Shown here piece after piece: positions 46,145 through 54,603 of a stretch of DNA of 64,000 nt (positions within the stretch are counted from its first letter, which is position 1; every line of letters starts with the position of its first letter). The notes under the pieces were generated by a model that saw only the letters and a list, made by a program, of their open reading frames with translations, had not been told where the DNA came from and made no database searches. The translations under genes and the position numbers were made by a program. The stretch comes from Bacteroidota bacterium (GTDB taxonomy: Bacteria > Bacteroidota > Bacteroidia > JAHEXY01): NCBI GenBank assembly GCA_023251875.1, contig JAHEXY010000007.1, positions 62,001 through 126,000 of the forward strand, in the 5' to 3' direction.

Positions 46145-46306
46145 GATTTCTTTATTATATAGATACTTGTACGCTTTTTTAGGAGAAAGGTTGCAGAATA
46201 GAAGTCTAATTTAGGTATGCCATAAGTTATTATGGTTGCGATATAAGATTTTACTGTATGTTTTTTAGAGAATATGTGAATTTTTAAAATAGGAACCCCA
46301 GCTTAT

Positions 46307-47620
46307 TTATTTTGAGATTTCAATTTTCACTTTTTTATTCTTAATTTTTTCGTTGCGCACGAGACTTTCTACTTGCTTGATTTTCTCTCTTTTTATTGCA
46401 GCATAAGCTGAATGATCGAGTACTTCAATTAATCCTAATTCGTCTTTTTGCAGTTTCCCTTTTTGCAATAGCATACCCACAATGTCCATTTTATTGATTT
46501 TATCTTTTTTTCCGGCCGATAGATAAAGTGTATCCCAATCGGAATTTGCAGGCAATGTATTTTTAGATGGTAATGTTTCTATTTCCGGATTTTCTTTGAT
46601 AAACGGGGGAATATGATCTCCAACTGCAAGTAATAAATACGAAACACCTTGAGCATTCATACGAGCAGTACGACCATTACGATGTATAAAAGCATTTTCA
46701 GTTGTGGGTAATTGATAATGTATCACTATTTCTATTTCAGGAATATCGAGTCCGCGAGAGGCAAGGTCGGTTGTGATTAATATGCGATGGCTTCCGTTTC
46801 TAAATTTTATCAAGGCTCGTTCTCTGTCATCTTGATCCATGCCGCCATGAAAAATACCGTGATCCAAACCTTTTGCAAAAAGCAAACTGCTTATTCTTTC
46901 AACAGCATCGCGATGATTACAAAATATAAGTGTAGGCTTGTTTCCTAGTTTACAAACAAGAGAAAAAAGCGCATCCAGTTTGTCTTTATTTTCTGCTTTA
47001 ACTTGTTTTAATTTTAAGCCATCTGTTTTGGTTGGGCTGGCATCTAAAAAATTAAGTTCAAGAGGATTAATTACTCCCGTAAATTCCGGTATAATGGGCA
47101 TATTGGTGGCTGAAGTTAACATGCGTTTGTTTACATTTTTTAGCCTCTGAATAATGTATGACATCTCTTCTTGAAAGCCGAACTCTAATGCTTTATCAAA
47201 TTCATCAAGTATTAAAGTGTGAATGGTATTGGTATCAAAACTAATTTTGCGAATATGGTAAGCTATCCTACCCGGAGTACCAACAAGAACTGTTGGAGCC
47301 TGATTAAAATTATTTCTTTCTATTTTAGTTGAGTGGCCGCCATAACAACAATTTACTTTAAAACCGGTTTGCATTTGCTTAAATACCTGTTCTATTTGTA
47401 TGCCTAACTCACGAGAAGGAACAAGAATTAACGCTTGAACACCTACTTTTTCCTTACTTAAAGTGTTTAAAAGCGGCAATAAAAATCCCAATGTTTTTCC
47501 CGAGCCGGTAGGTGAGAGTAGAATAACATCATTTGATTTTTTACATGCTTCTATTGAAGCCAATTGCATTTGGTTTAAAGCCGTAATCTTTAAATTTTCG
47601 AGTGTTTTATGTGTATTCAT
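46307..47620 (-). CDS. DEAD-box RNA helicase, DbpA-like
   Basis: The 437-residue protein has the two RecA domains of DEAD-box helicases: Q-motif region ITALNQMQLASIEACK, Walker A LSPTGSGKTLGFLLP, VLVGTPGRIAYHI, motif II LILDEFDKALEFGF (D-E-F-D rather than DEAD), SAT in MLTSATNM, and LASRGLDIPEIEIVIHYQLP with FIHRNGRTAR. The C-terminus (WDTLYLSAGKKDKINKMDIV, then LGLIEVLDHSAYAAIKREKI) matches the DbpA RNA-binding domain, which targets 23S rRNA hairpin 92 in known DbpA. A role in large-subunit assembly is therefore likely. It follows the Pif1-like gene by 12 bp. Confidence 0.9.
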   Translation of the reverse strand: MNTHKTLENLKITALNQMQLASIEACKKSNDVILLSPTGSGKTLGFLLPLLNTLSKEKVGVQALILVPSRELGIQIEQVFKQMQTGFKVNCCYGGHSTKIERNNFNQAPTVLVGTPGRIAYHIRKISFDTNTIHTLILDEFDKALEFGFQEEMSYIIQRLKNVNKRMLTSATNMPIIPEFTGVINPLELNFLDASPTKTDGLKLKQVKAENKDKLDALFSLVCKLGNKPTLIFCNHRDAVERISSLLFAKGLDHGIFHGGMDQDDRERALIKFRNGSHRILITTDLASRGLDIPEIEIVIHYQLPTTENAFIHRNGRTARMNAQGVSYLLLAVGDHIPPFIKENPEIETLPSKNTLPANSDWDTLYLSAGKKDKINKMDIVGMLLQKGKLQKDELGLIEVLDHSAYAAIKREKIKQVESLVRNEKIKNKKVKIEISK

Positions 47621-47632
47621 CTTGTGTAATAT

Positions 47633-49957
47633 TTAGACTTCAACCTTTTGTGGTTCCTTCGAAAAAAAATCGGCAAGGGCAAAACGAATGTCGGAATAAG
47701 TATACTCATCACCAAGTATATTTTTAATAGCACTCAGTTTAAAACTATCAATTGATTTTGCTGCGGCAATAATGTGTTTTATTTTTTCTTTGTTTACAAA
47801 TTGAAGAGCATCTAATTCTCCTTTGGTAATATATTGTGCTAAATGACCTTCTACAGTAGTAATTGCAAGTGTGCGTTCTTTTGCGATTTCTTCAATGGTT
47901 TTACCTTTTTTAAACAACTGAAAACTCATTGTTTTGGTATCTATTATTTCTCCTTTATCATCAGTAATTTTTTCTTTTTTCTTTCTTTCACCTCTAATGC
48001 GTTTTGGTTTTTGTATTTTACCAAAATCTTTGCTCGCATTTATTTTTGTAGTTAATGCCGCATTAATTTGATCGATACGAGATTGATCATTAATAATAGA
48101 GCTTATAGATTGTTTTGTAAATTCCTTTTTGCAAAGCATTACATCTGTTAATACTATAGCTTTTTGCATTCGTTTTACTTGCTCATAGCATAAGGTTTCA
48201 AGCTCAAGTAATTCTTTTAAATACGTTTTAATTTGACTTTCTGATTTTAGCAAAACAATATGCGAAATAATGGTAGCAGATATCTTTTTAAACAGAGGTA
48301 TAAAATAATTAGAAGCTGCTTTAACACGACTGTCTAGCAATTCTAAATAGCCATTCTCTTTTTGATTTAAAATAGCATTGAGTTGCATCAAAAATTTATC
48401 TGCATGAGGTTTTATTTCACTCAATTTATTTTTTTGATCAATGGCCCATTGTTTGTGTTGTTGCTTTGCAGATTTTTTTTCGTCTTTATCATACGTTTCT
48501 ATATGATGGAAAAAATGATTGAGCAATGCATTAAAATTAAAACAGTTTGAAATATAGTCAAGCAAGAATTTGTTTTCTTCTTTCTCCACCATCGTTTTTA
48601 AATCATCTTGTTCCGATTTTGTTTTTGAATACTCTCTTACCTTTACATCTTGTTCAATGTTTTGAAAATTAATTCTTGAGCTCAATACTAAACCTTGTAA
48701 ACTTCGTAAACGAGATAGGGCTACATAAATTTGCCCGGGAGCAAATGCATCACCAATATCAATAATGGCTTTATCAAAAGTGAGTCCTTGGCTTTTGTGC
48801 ACGGTAATGGCCCAAGCCAGTTTTATAGGATATTGCGTAAACGTTCCATTTATTTTTTCTTCAATTTCATTTGTTGTTTCACTCAAAGTATATTTTATGT
48901 TTTCCCATCGGTAAGCTTCAACCGTAATGGGAGCAACAGCATCTTCAAATTTCACTTGAATTTCATCGTTGGTAATGGCAGAAATAACACCAATTTTTCC
49001 ATTAAAAAAACGCTGCGCACCCGTTGGGTCATTTTTTACAAACATAATTTGCGAACCCAATTTTAATTCCATTGTTTTTTCAACGGGATAGGCGTATTCA
49101 CTAAATTCATCTTCAACTGTGGCGTTAAAAAAATAAGATTTACTCTTGATATTTTGTAAATATTCTTTGTTTAGTTTGTCGGCTTTGTAATTGTGTGTGG
49201 TAAGCGTAATGTAGTTTTGATTATTTTCTGCTTTAAATCCGGGTTTGTAATAATTATTCAGCAAAGCAACATCATCTTCAGTAATACAATTGTTACGCAG
49301 GTTATTGAGTAGGGCAATAAAAGTATTATCCGCCTGACGGTATATTTTTTCTAATTCAATATATAATGGTTTTTCTTGCTGCAAAACCCAAGCATCAAAA
49401 AAGTAAATGCTGTTGTAATGTTCTTTTAATATTTCCCATTCATCATTTTTTACTACTGGAGGTAATTGCAATAAATCGCCAATAAATAAAACCTGAACGC
49501 CTCCGAAAGGTTTGTTATTTTGCCGCCTAATATAACGGAGTGTTGTATCAATGGCATCTAATAAATCGGCACGCAACATACTCACTTCGTCAATAATTAA
49601 AAGCTCTAATTCTCTTAGTAAATTACGTTTAGTACTACTCATTTGCATATTACGAATAAGTAAAGCCGGAGTAGTAATTTTAAATTGCTGATTGGTTGAA
49701 AAAGAATTTTGATTAACCGGAATAAAATTTCCAAAGGGTAATTGAAAAAGAGAATGAATGGTAACACCGCCTGCATTAATAGCAGCAATACCGGTAGGCG
49801 CAACAATTACTGCTTTTTTATGCGTTTGTTGAATAATGTTTCTAAGAAAAGTTGTTTTCCCGGTTCCTGCTTTACCGGTTAAAAAAATATTTTTTTGAGT
49901 ATGGTTAATAAATTTTGAAGCAAGGGCAGTAGGATCTGTTTCGTTTGAATTGTACAT
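47633..49957 (-). CDS. Pif1-like (superfamily 1B) DNA helicase with C-terminal HTH
   Basis: The 774-residue protein begins with a P-loop (NIFLTGKAGTGKTTFLRNII) followed by VIVAPTGIAAINAGGVTIHS, LLIIDEVSMLRADLLDAID, VLFIGDLLQLPPVV and late motifs AWAITVHKSQGLTFDKAIID and GQIYVALSRLRSLQGLVLSS. These are Pif1/RecD2-type helicase motifs. The C-terminal 100 residues hold an RQC-like helix-turn-helix (SFQLFKKGKTIEEIAKERTL, then TTVEGHLAQYI). Pif1 helicases unwind G-quadruplex DNA and stalled forks. A G-rich heptamer tandem repeat lies 85-190 bp upstream of its start. Confidence 0.92.
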   Translation of the reverse strand: MYNSNETDPTALASKFINHTQKNIFLTGKAGTGKTTFLRNIIQQTHKKAVIVAPTGIAAINAGGVTIHSLFQLPFGNFIPVNQNSFSTNQQFKITTPALLIRNMQMSSTKRNLLRELELLIIDEVSMLRADLLDAIDTTLRYIRRQNNKPFGGVQVLFIGDLLQLPPVVKNDEWEILKEHYNSIYFFDAWVLQQEKPLYIELEKIYRQADNTFIALLNNLRNNCITEDDVALLNNYYKPGFKAENNQNYITLTTHNYKADKLNKEYLQNIKSKSYFFNATVEDEFSEYAYPVEKTMELKLGSQIMFVKNDPTGAQRFFNGKIGVISAITNDEIQVKFEDAVAPITVEAYRWENIKYTLSETTNEIEEKINGTFTQYPIKLAWAITVHKSQGLTFDKAIIDIGDAFAPGQIYVALSRLRSLQGLVLSSRINFQNIEQDVKVREYSKTKSEQDDLKTMVEKEENKFLLDYISNCFNFNALLNHFFHHIETYDKDEKKSAKQQHKQWAIDQKNKLSEIKPHADKFLMQLNAILNQKENGYLELLDSRVKAASNYFIPLFKKISATIISHIVLLKSESQIKTYLKELLELETLCYEQVKRMQKAIVLTDVMLCKKEFTKQSISSIINDQSRIDQINAALTTKINASKDFGKIQKPKRIRGERKKKEKITDDKGEIIDTKTMSFQLFKKGKTIEEIAKERTLAITTVEGHLAQYITKGELDALQFVNKEKIKHIIAAAKSIDSFKLSAIKNILGDEYTYSDIRFALADFFSKEPQKVEV

Positions 49958-50042
49958 AAGTAAAGTGCTAATTTTTCGTTTACAAAGGTATCAAATAAGA
50001 GTCTACTCCAAGAAATCTTTTAGACACGAATTTCAGGAAGCT
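49958..50042. other. Upstream region of the Pif1-like gene
   Basis: This is a short stretch between the helicase start and the heptamer repeat. I see no TAnnTTTG box on the minus strand, so the promoter may lie within or beyond the repeat. Together with the repeat and the terminator downstream it fills the 335-bp gap to the lipoprotein gene. Confidence 0.3.
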
Positions 50043-50147
50043 GGGAGACGGGAGTCGGGAGCTGGGAGTCGGGAGTCGGGAGACGGGAGACGGGAGACGG
50101 GAGACGGGAGTCGGGAGTCGGGAGACGGGAGACGGGAGACGGAAGAA
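50043..50147. repeat. G-rich heptamer tandem repeat (GGGAGAC / GGGAGTC), quadruplex-forming potential
   Basis: Fourteen consecutive 7-bp units from 50043 to 50140 each begin GGG and end AGAC, AGTC or once AGCT, followed by one decayed unit (GGAAGAA). The order of AGAC and AGTC units is mixed, as in a variable-number tandem repeat. Fourteen G3 tracts with constant 4-nt loops on the plus strand fit the G-quadruplex pattern G3N1-7. It lies upstream of the minus-strand Pif1-like helicase gene. Confidence 0.95.
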
Positions 50148-50161
50148 TTTTAAACAAGCGA

Positions 50162-50196
50162 AACCGCCTTGCTTAATTAAATAAACAAAGGCGGTT
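50162..50196 (-). terminator. Hairpin downstream of the lipocalin-like lipoprotein gene
   Basis: AACCGCCTT (50162-50170) and AAGGCGGTT (50188-50196) form a perfect 9-bp GC-containing stem. On the minus strand it is followed by a T-containing stretch. It is about 100 bp past the lipoprotein stop and before the heptamer repeat. Confidence 0.5.
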
Positions 50197-50292
50197 GAAG
50201 TACATGGCAATCTTGTTTCTTTGTTTGTGTTTAGTTTTTTAAGATTGTCATTCCATTTCTGAATGGTATACTTCTTTCGCAAAAAACAAATA

Positions 50293-50724
50293 TTACTTTG
50301 TTAATTCATAAGTTTCGCCTTGGTCGTCATAAAATTTTAAACTACTTGTTGTAAGTGTTGTGATATAAGCCGTCATGGTATCATTGGTTGAATATTGTAC
50401 CCATAATGAATCATGACCGGAATTTAACCAACCCCAATTTCCTGTTTCGGTATAGGGAACATCCATACCCATATACTTGCCGTTAAAATCATAAACAATA
50501 GTTGAATTGCTAGAAAAAGTAACATAATAGGTGAAACTATCATACAGATAATCTAAGTAATCATAAGTGGTTCCTCCGGTGAGTTTCCATTTTGCTTCTA
50601 TTGAAGCTTGTGTAGAAGTATTATTATTGTTTGTAGAAGTTGAAGTATTGCTATCTTTTTTACAGCTTGATAAAAATAGCGCAGCTAAAACGAGAGTGAT
50701 GAGTAATAAATTTAATTTTTTCAT
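50293..50724 (-). CDS. Lipocalin-like lipoprotein
   Basis: The 143-residue protein has a lipobox (FLSSCKKDS), a low-complexity Asn/Thr/Ser linker (STSTNNNNTST), then a small beta-rich domain (IEAKWKLTGGTTYDYLDYLY, TYYVTFSSNSTIVYDFNGKY, TETGNWGWLNSGHDSLWVQY and a final SSLKFYDDQGETYELTK). This is the usual pattern of Bacteroidota lipocalin-like lipoproteins. Its upstream 75 bp closely match those of the lipoprotein gene starting at 53471, suggesting joint control. Confidence 0.8.
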   Translation of the reverse strand: MKKLNLLLITLVLAALFLSSCKKDSNTSTSTNNNNTSTQASIEAKWKLTGGTTYDYLDYLYDSFTYYVTFSSNSTIVYDFNGKYMGMDVPYTETGNWGWLNSGHDSLWVQYSTNDTMTAYITTLTTSSLKFYDDQGETYELTK

Positions 50725-50727
50725 TTC

Positions 50728-50798
50728 GTTTAATTTTTTAAGATTAATTAATTTGTTTTTGTATGAAATACAACAAGACTTAAAAGTGTAACCACTGG
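50728..50798 (-). promoter_or_regulatory. Shared lipoprotein upstream element, copy 1
   Basis: On the minus strand a block with GTGGTTACA, then AGTCTTGTTGTATT, then ACAAATTAATTAATCTTA precedes the ATG. The same blocks in the same order and nearly the same spacing occur at 53473-53546. GGTTACA with a TATT box about 16 bp downstream could be an alternative-sigma promoter; the rest would be a conserved 5' leader. Confidence 0.6.
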
Positions 50799-50803
50799 AT
50801 TTT

Positions 50804-52972
50804 TTATTGTTTAATTAATTTATAAGTAAGACATTTTTTCTTATTGGATAGCTTTATAAGATAAAAGCCCTTTGATAAGGATGCAATATTTATTGTACTG
50901 GAATTTTCATTAATTGATAAAGAAGAAATTATTCTCTCTCCTTCTGCACTATATATATCTGCTAAATATTTTTCATTTGCAGCATCAATTACTATATAGT
51001 CATTTGCGGGATTGGGAGAGATTAGAGCTTGGGGGGTATTTCTGAAAAACTTTGAAATATTGCTTGTGGTTTTTGTGGTATCATATAAAATAAGGCCATT
51101 CTCATTATATCCACTAAATCCATATCCGTATGAGCCAAGCCACTTATTATTATAGTTATCTATATAAACACATGTTAACCAATCGCTTTGAACACCTGAA
51201 TTGCTAATATCAAAAAGTTCCCAATTGGTTCCATCAAATTTTGCTAAGCCTCCACCATTGGTAGCTATCCATTTATTATTTTGTTTGTCTATTGCAATTC
51301 CAGATATATTTAAATTGGATAAATTTGAATTGGATGTGTCATAAGTTGTCCAATTGTTTTGATAAAAATAACTAAGGCCATGTCCTTCATAATTTCCATA
51401 AAACCTATCGTAACCTGAGCCTATCCAAAGACCATTGTTTTTATCTATGGTTACGTAGCTTATGTAATCTGAACAAATCCCGGAATTTGATTTATTATAT
51501 ACAGTCCAATTAACATTATCAAATTTTACTAAGCCTCCACCATTAGTACCAAGCCATTTTATACCGTTCGTATCTATATAAATTGAATTTATATCATCAC
51601 TAGGCAAATTAGAATTACTAGTAGTATAAGACGTCCATATATATCCATCAAAACTCACTAGTCCACCAAATCTTGCTCCAATCCATAAAACTCCATTACT
51701 ATCAAACGCTAACGCTTGAACCATACCTCCTGGATAATCACTAAAGAATGTCCAATTTTTACCGTCATACTTTGATAGTCCCGAAAGTGATCCGCACCAA
51801 AGATTACCTGTTTTATCTAAAACAAGTGCACAAATAAAAGACACATTAGTTTGTGCAGAAGAGAAGGTGGTCCAAATAGAATCGGCATAACTAGAAATCG
51901 AGTTATTGCCAAACCATATTTTCTTGCTACTATCAACAACAACTGAAAAGCCGAAATTATCAGAAATATTGCATTGTGACAATATCAGAGGATTACAACT
52001 TGTATCATCCAATATCATTAGAGGTTCGGAGTTTAGTCCCAACCATTTTCTTGAATATTTATCAATTGCTACTCCTCTAATATCATTAACTTTTAAATTG
52101 GTATTTGTAGTGTCATAGAATATTGTATTACCTTGATAACTCTTTATTAAACCATATTTGGAAGTACCAATCCAAGCAATTGAATCTTGAAAAGTTATTG
52201 ATGACAAATACCAACTTCCGTTTGGCCAATACAAGTAGTCCGACCAAATGTTTCCATCAAATTTTGAAATTCCATATCCATCTTTTTCAACATAAATATT
52301 TCCATATAAATCGCCAGTTAATAACTCCGGATACGACATTGGTTCAATATTTATCCATAATTGACTGCCTTGTTCATACTTGTATATCCCATTAGTAGCC
52401 GCTATCCAAATATTATCATTCTTATCAATATAAATTTCCGATATGCTATATGATGAAGTATTAAAATTAGTTATGGCATATGATGTCCAAATTGTGTCAT
52501 TGTATTTATAAATAGAATCACTTAAAGCTATCCATTTGTTTCCCTTACTATCTATTTCCACATCTTTAATATCATTACATCCATTTCCCAAACAACCATT
52601 ATTAACATCAATATTTAATGGAGAATTATTTTTATCATATGATGTCCAGCTATTACCATCAAAACTTACAATACCCATATTAAAAACAATAGCCCATATA
52701 TTTTTCTTTTTATCTACCATTATTTTTGAAATTATGTTTCCTGTAATGGCAGAATTAGATCTATCATAGGCTTGTAAAACGTTTCCATTAATATCTGTTA
52801 AAAAAACTCCGTCCTCCGTCCCTATCCAAACACTATCATTTTGAAAAGCGATGCTGTTAGCAGGAGAAGATCTTGCAAAATTTATCCATTGGGGATTTTG
52901 TGCTGCAATTTTTTCACTTTCAAATAATGAGAAAAAAAGTATTATTGCAATAAAAAAGCAAATAGATTTCAT
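50804..52972 (-). CDS. Secreted two-component-regulator-propeller-like protein, T9SS type A
   Basis: About 722 residues from the ATG at 52972 (MKSICFFIAIILFFSLFESE, a signal peptide). An in-frame ATG at 53071 would overlap the neighbouring lipoprotein gene and put 33 non-signal residues in front. It consists of about a dozen repeats of the type KWLGTNGGGLVKFDNVNWTV and NNLWIATNGG-like blades, as in the periplasmic propellers of hybrid sensors, but without kinase or membrane segments. It ends in a T9SS domain (ALISPNPANDYIVIDAA ... KGFYLIKLSNKKKCLTYKLI). Surface location and ligand binding are inferred. Confidence 0.88.
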   Translation of the reverse strand: MKSICFFIAIILFFSLFESEKIAAQNPQWINFARSSPANSIAFQNDSVWIGTEDGVFLTDINGNVLQAYDRSNSAITGNIISKIMVDKKKNIWAIVFNMGIVSFDGNSWTSYDKNNSPLNIDVNNGCLGNGCNDIKDVEIDSKGNKWIALSDSIYKYNDTIWTSYAITNFNTSSYSISEIYIDKNDNIWIAATNGIYKYEQGSQLWINIEPMSYPELLTGDLYGNIYVEKDGYGISKFDGNIWSDYLYWPNGSWYLSSITFQDSIAWIGTSKYGLIKSYQGNTIFYDTTNTNLKVNDIRGVAIDKYSRKWLGLNSEPLMILDDTSCNPLILSQCNISDNFGFSVVVDSSKKIWFGNNSISSYADSIWTTFSSAQTNVSFICALVLDKTGNLWCGSLSGLSKYDGKNWTFFSDYPGGMVQALAFDSNGVLWIGARFGGLVSFDGYIWTSYTTSNSNLPSDDINSIYIDTNGIKWLGTNGGGLVKFDNVNWTVYNKSNSGICSDYISYVTIDKNNGLWIGSGYDRFYGNYEGHGLSYFYQNNWTTYDTSNSNLSNLNISGIAIDKQNNKWIATNGGGLAKFDGTNWELFDISNSGVQSDWLTCVYIDNYNNKWLGSYGYGFSGYNENGLILYDTTKTTSNISKFFRNTPQALISPNPANDYIVIDAANEKYLADIYSAEGERIISSLSINENSSTINIASLSKGFYLIKLSNKKKCLTYKLIKQ

Positions 52973-53012
52973 ACAAGATTTTTTGAGGTTGCTGAATATA
53001 GAAAAATAATTG

Positions 53013-53471
53013 CTACAATTTTGCAGTAAACGTTCCACTTGTAATATTACCCAAGCTTGTTTCTGCTTCAAAAGTTCCTTTTACAACATCAGAGGTAATT
53101 GAAGTAATTGTGATGGATCCATTTTCTGTATATTCATAATCACCAGCAGTATTATAGTAGGCTACTTTATACGAATCCCACATACTTGTTATATCATGTT
53201 TTCCTGTAGTGGCACTTGATGGCATTCCAAAACCTATTACACTTCCATCACTTGCTGTTCCATTAATGGTAATAGTTCCATAATAACTAGATTCATAAAC
53301 TGAAGCTGCACTCCAACTCACGCCATCAACCGTAGCGGTAATTGATTCTGTAACTGTAGTTGTTGTATTGGTGTTTGTGTTTGTATCTGTTGTTTCTTCA
53401 TCTTTTTTGCAACTGCTAAAAAAAATTGTACTAGATACTAATAGCATTAAAATTATTTTGTAGGTTTTCAT
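53013..53471 (-). CDS. DUF6252-like lipoprotein
   Basis: The 152-residue protein has a lipobox (FFSSCKKDE), a Thr/Asn linker (TDTNTNTNTTTTVTES) and a beta-rich domain starting ITATVDGVSWSAASVYESSY, followed by ITINGTASDGSVIGFGMP and a C-terminal SDVVKGTFEAETSLGNIT. The VDGxxWxA start and VKGTFxA end resemble DUF6252 proteins; function is unknown. It shares its upstream sequence with the lipocalin-like lipoprotein gene at 50724, though the proteins themselves differ. Confidence 0.72.
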   Translation of the reverse strand: MKTYKIILMLLVSSTIFFSSCKKDEETTDTNTNTNTTTTVTESITATVDGVSWSAASVYESSYYGTITINGTASDGSVIGFGMPSSATTGKHDITSMWDSYKVAYYNTAGDYEYTENGSITITSITSDVVKGTFEAETSLGNITSGTFTAKL

Positions 53472-53472
53472 T

Positions 53473-53546
53473 TTGTTAAAAATTTAAAGATTAATTGATT
53501 TGTTTTTTGCCTGTAATACAACAAGACTAAAATTTGTAACCACTAG
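53473..53546 (-). promoter_or_regulatory. Shared lipoprotein upstream element, copy 2
   Basis: On the minus strand it contains GTGGTTACA, AGTCTTGTTGTATT and ACAAATCAATTAATCTT in the same order as 50728-50798. By eye roughly four fifths of the aligned bases agree, far more than the coding regions that follow. Confidence 0.6.
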
Positions 53547-53615
53547 TTTTAAATATTATTTTCAAAGTTTTTGATAAAGACCTACCTTAGCAGAAAATAA
53601 TTAGTCCTTTATTAC

Positions 53616-54503
53616 ATGGAGAATATAGCCACTTGCCCCGTTTGTGAAAGCATTTCTTTTACTGAAGAAATAAAGTGTAAAGATTATTTGGTTTCTAAAC
53701 AAGATTTTTCTGTTTGCCAATGTAAGTCGTGTGGATTTAAATTTACCAACCCTAGGCCAATGGCTAAAGATTTAGGCCAGTATTATGAATCTGATGAATA
53801 TATTTCTCATTCCAATACTCAAAAAAGTATGCTTGATAAAATATATCAGGTAGTTCGAAAATATACTATCAGCAAAAAAGTAAACTTGATAAACTCCTTA
53901 AGTAAAAAAGGTAATATACTAGACATCGGTTGCGGAACAGGAGAATTTTTAAATGCATGTAAACAAAACGGCTGGCAAGTAACCGGAATAGAACCGGGAA
54001 ATAAAGCCAGAACATTTGCTATTAAACAATATAGTTTGCAAGTAGGAGAAGAAAGCGATCTTACCACTTTGACTAAAAATTCATTTGATGTGATTACCCT
54101 TTGGCACGTATTGGAACATGTGCCCAATTTAAATGAAAGAATAAAAGAAATCAAAAGCCTATTAAAAAAAGATGGAGTTTTGCTAATTGCAGTCCCCAAT
54201 GCTGCTGCTTGGGATGCACAACACTATAAACAACATTGGGCTGCTTATGATGTACCCAGGCATTTGTATCACTTCAGCCCTACTACTATTCAAAAACTTT
54301 TTGCAATGCATCAATTTTTATTATCACAACAATTACCCATGAAATTTGATTCTTTTTATGTGAGTTTGCTAAGTGAAAAATACATGCATGGTACATCAAA
54401 CTATATTGCGGCTTTTATAAAAGGCTTACGATCGAATATAAATGCAATGAGTACCGGAAATTACTCAAGCCTTATTTATGTTTTTAGAAATATTGAGATA
54501 TAG
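53616..54503 (+). CDS. Class I SAM-dependent methyltransferase with N-terminal zinc ribbon
   Basis: The 295-residue protein starts with a four-Cys zinc ribbon (ATCPVCESISF ... VCQCKSCGFKFTNPRP). The SAM-binding core follows: NILDIGCGTGEFLNACKQNG (motif I), VTGIEPGNKA, FDVITLWHVLEHVPNLNERI and GVLLIAVPN. The segment HYKQHWAAYDVPRHLYHFSP is typical of methyltransferases found in polysaccharide and natural-product loci. Substrate is unknown; a sugar is plausible. It diverges from the lipoprotein gene upstream and is not in an operon with valS. Confidence 0.9.
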   Translation: MENIATCPVCESISFTEEIKCKDYLVSKQDFSVCQCKSCGFKFTNPRPMAKDLGQYYESDEYISHSNTQKSMLDKIYQVVRKYTISKKVNLINSLSKKGNILDIGCGTGEFLNACKQNGWQVTGIEPGNKARTFAIKQYSLQVGEESDLTTLTKNSFDVITLWHVLEHVPNLNERIKEIKSLLKKDGVLLIAVPNAAAWDAQHYKQHWAAYDVPRHLYHFSPTTIQKLFAMHQFLLSQQLPMKFDSFYVSLLSEKYMHGTSNYIAAFIKGLRSNINAMSTGNYSSLIYVFRNIEI

Positions 54504-54568
54504 AAACAAATCCGATTATCAAAAAAAAATTGATCATTATTAGCTCTTTCTCTTATACTATTTAAAAT

Positions 54569-54576
54569 TACCTTTG
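54569..54576 (+). promoter_or_regulatory. Candidate -7 box for valS
   Basis: TACCTTTG fits TAnnTTTG, 27 bp before the ATG at 54604. Confidence 0.5.
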
Positions 54577-54603
54577 TAGTCTTAATTATTAAGCCCAATT
54601 ATT

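Noticed and set aside
49980-50282. A 100-codon minus-strand frame across the heptamer array (SRLPSPVSRLPT-type protein)
   Set aside because: Its C-terminal half is just the translated tandem repeat, the rest matches nothing I recognise, and a terminator-like hairpin lies inside it.
52973-53071. An upstream in-frame ATG for the secreted propeller gene at 50804
   Set aside because: It would overlap the end of the neighbouring lipoprotein gene and bury the signal peptide at residue 34.
53616-54503. Methyltransferase as part of a phage-defence or restriction system
   Set aside because: The zinc-ribbon plus SAM core fits small-molecule or sugar methyltransferases, and no restriction partner is next to it.
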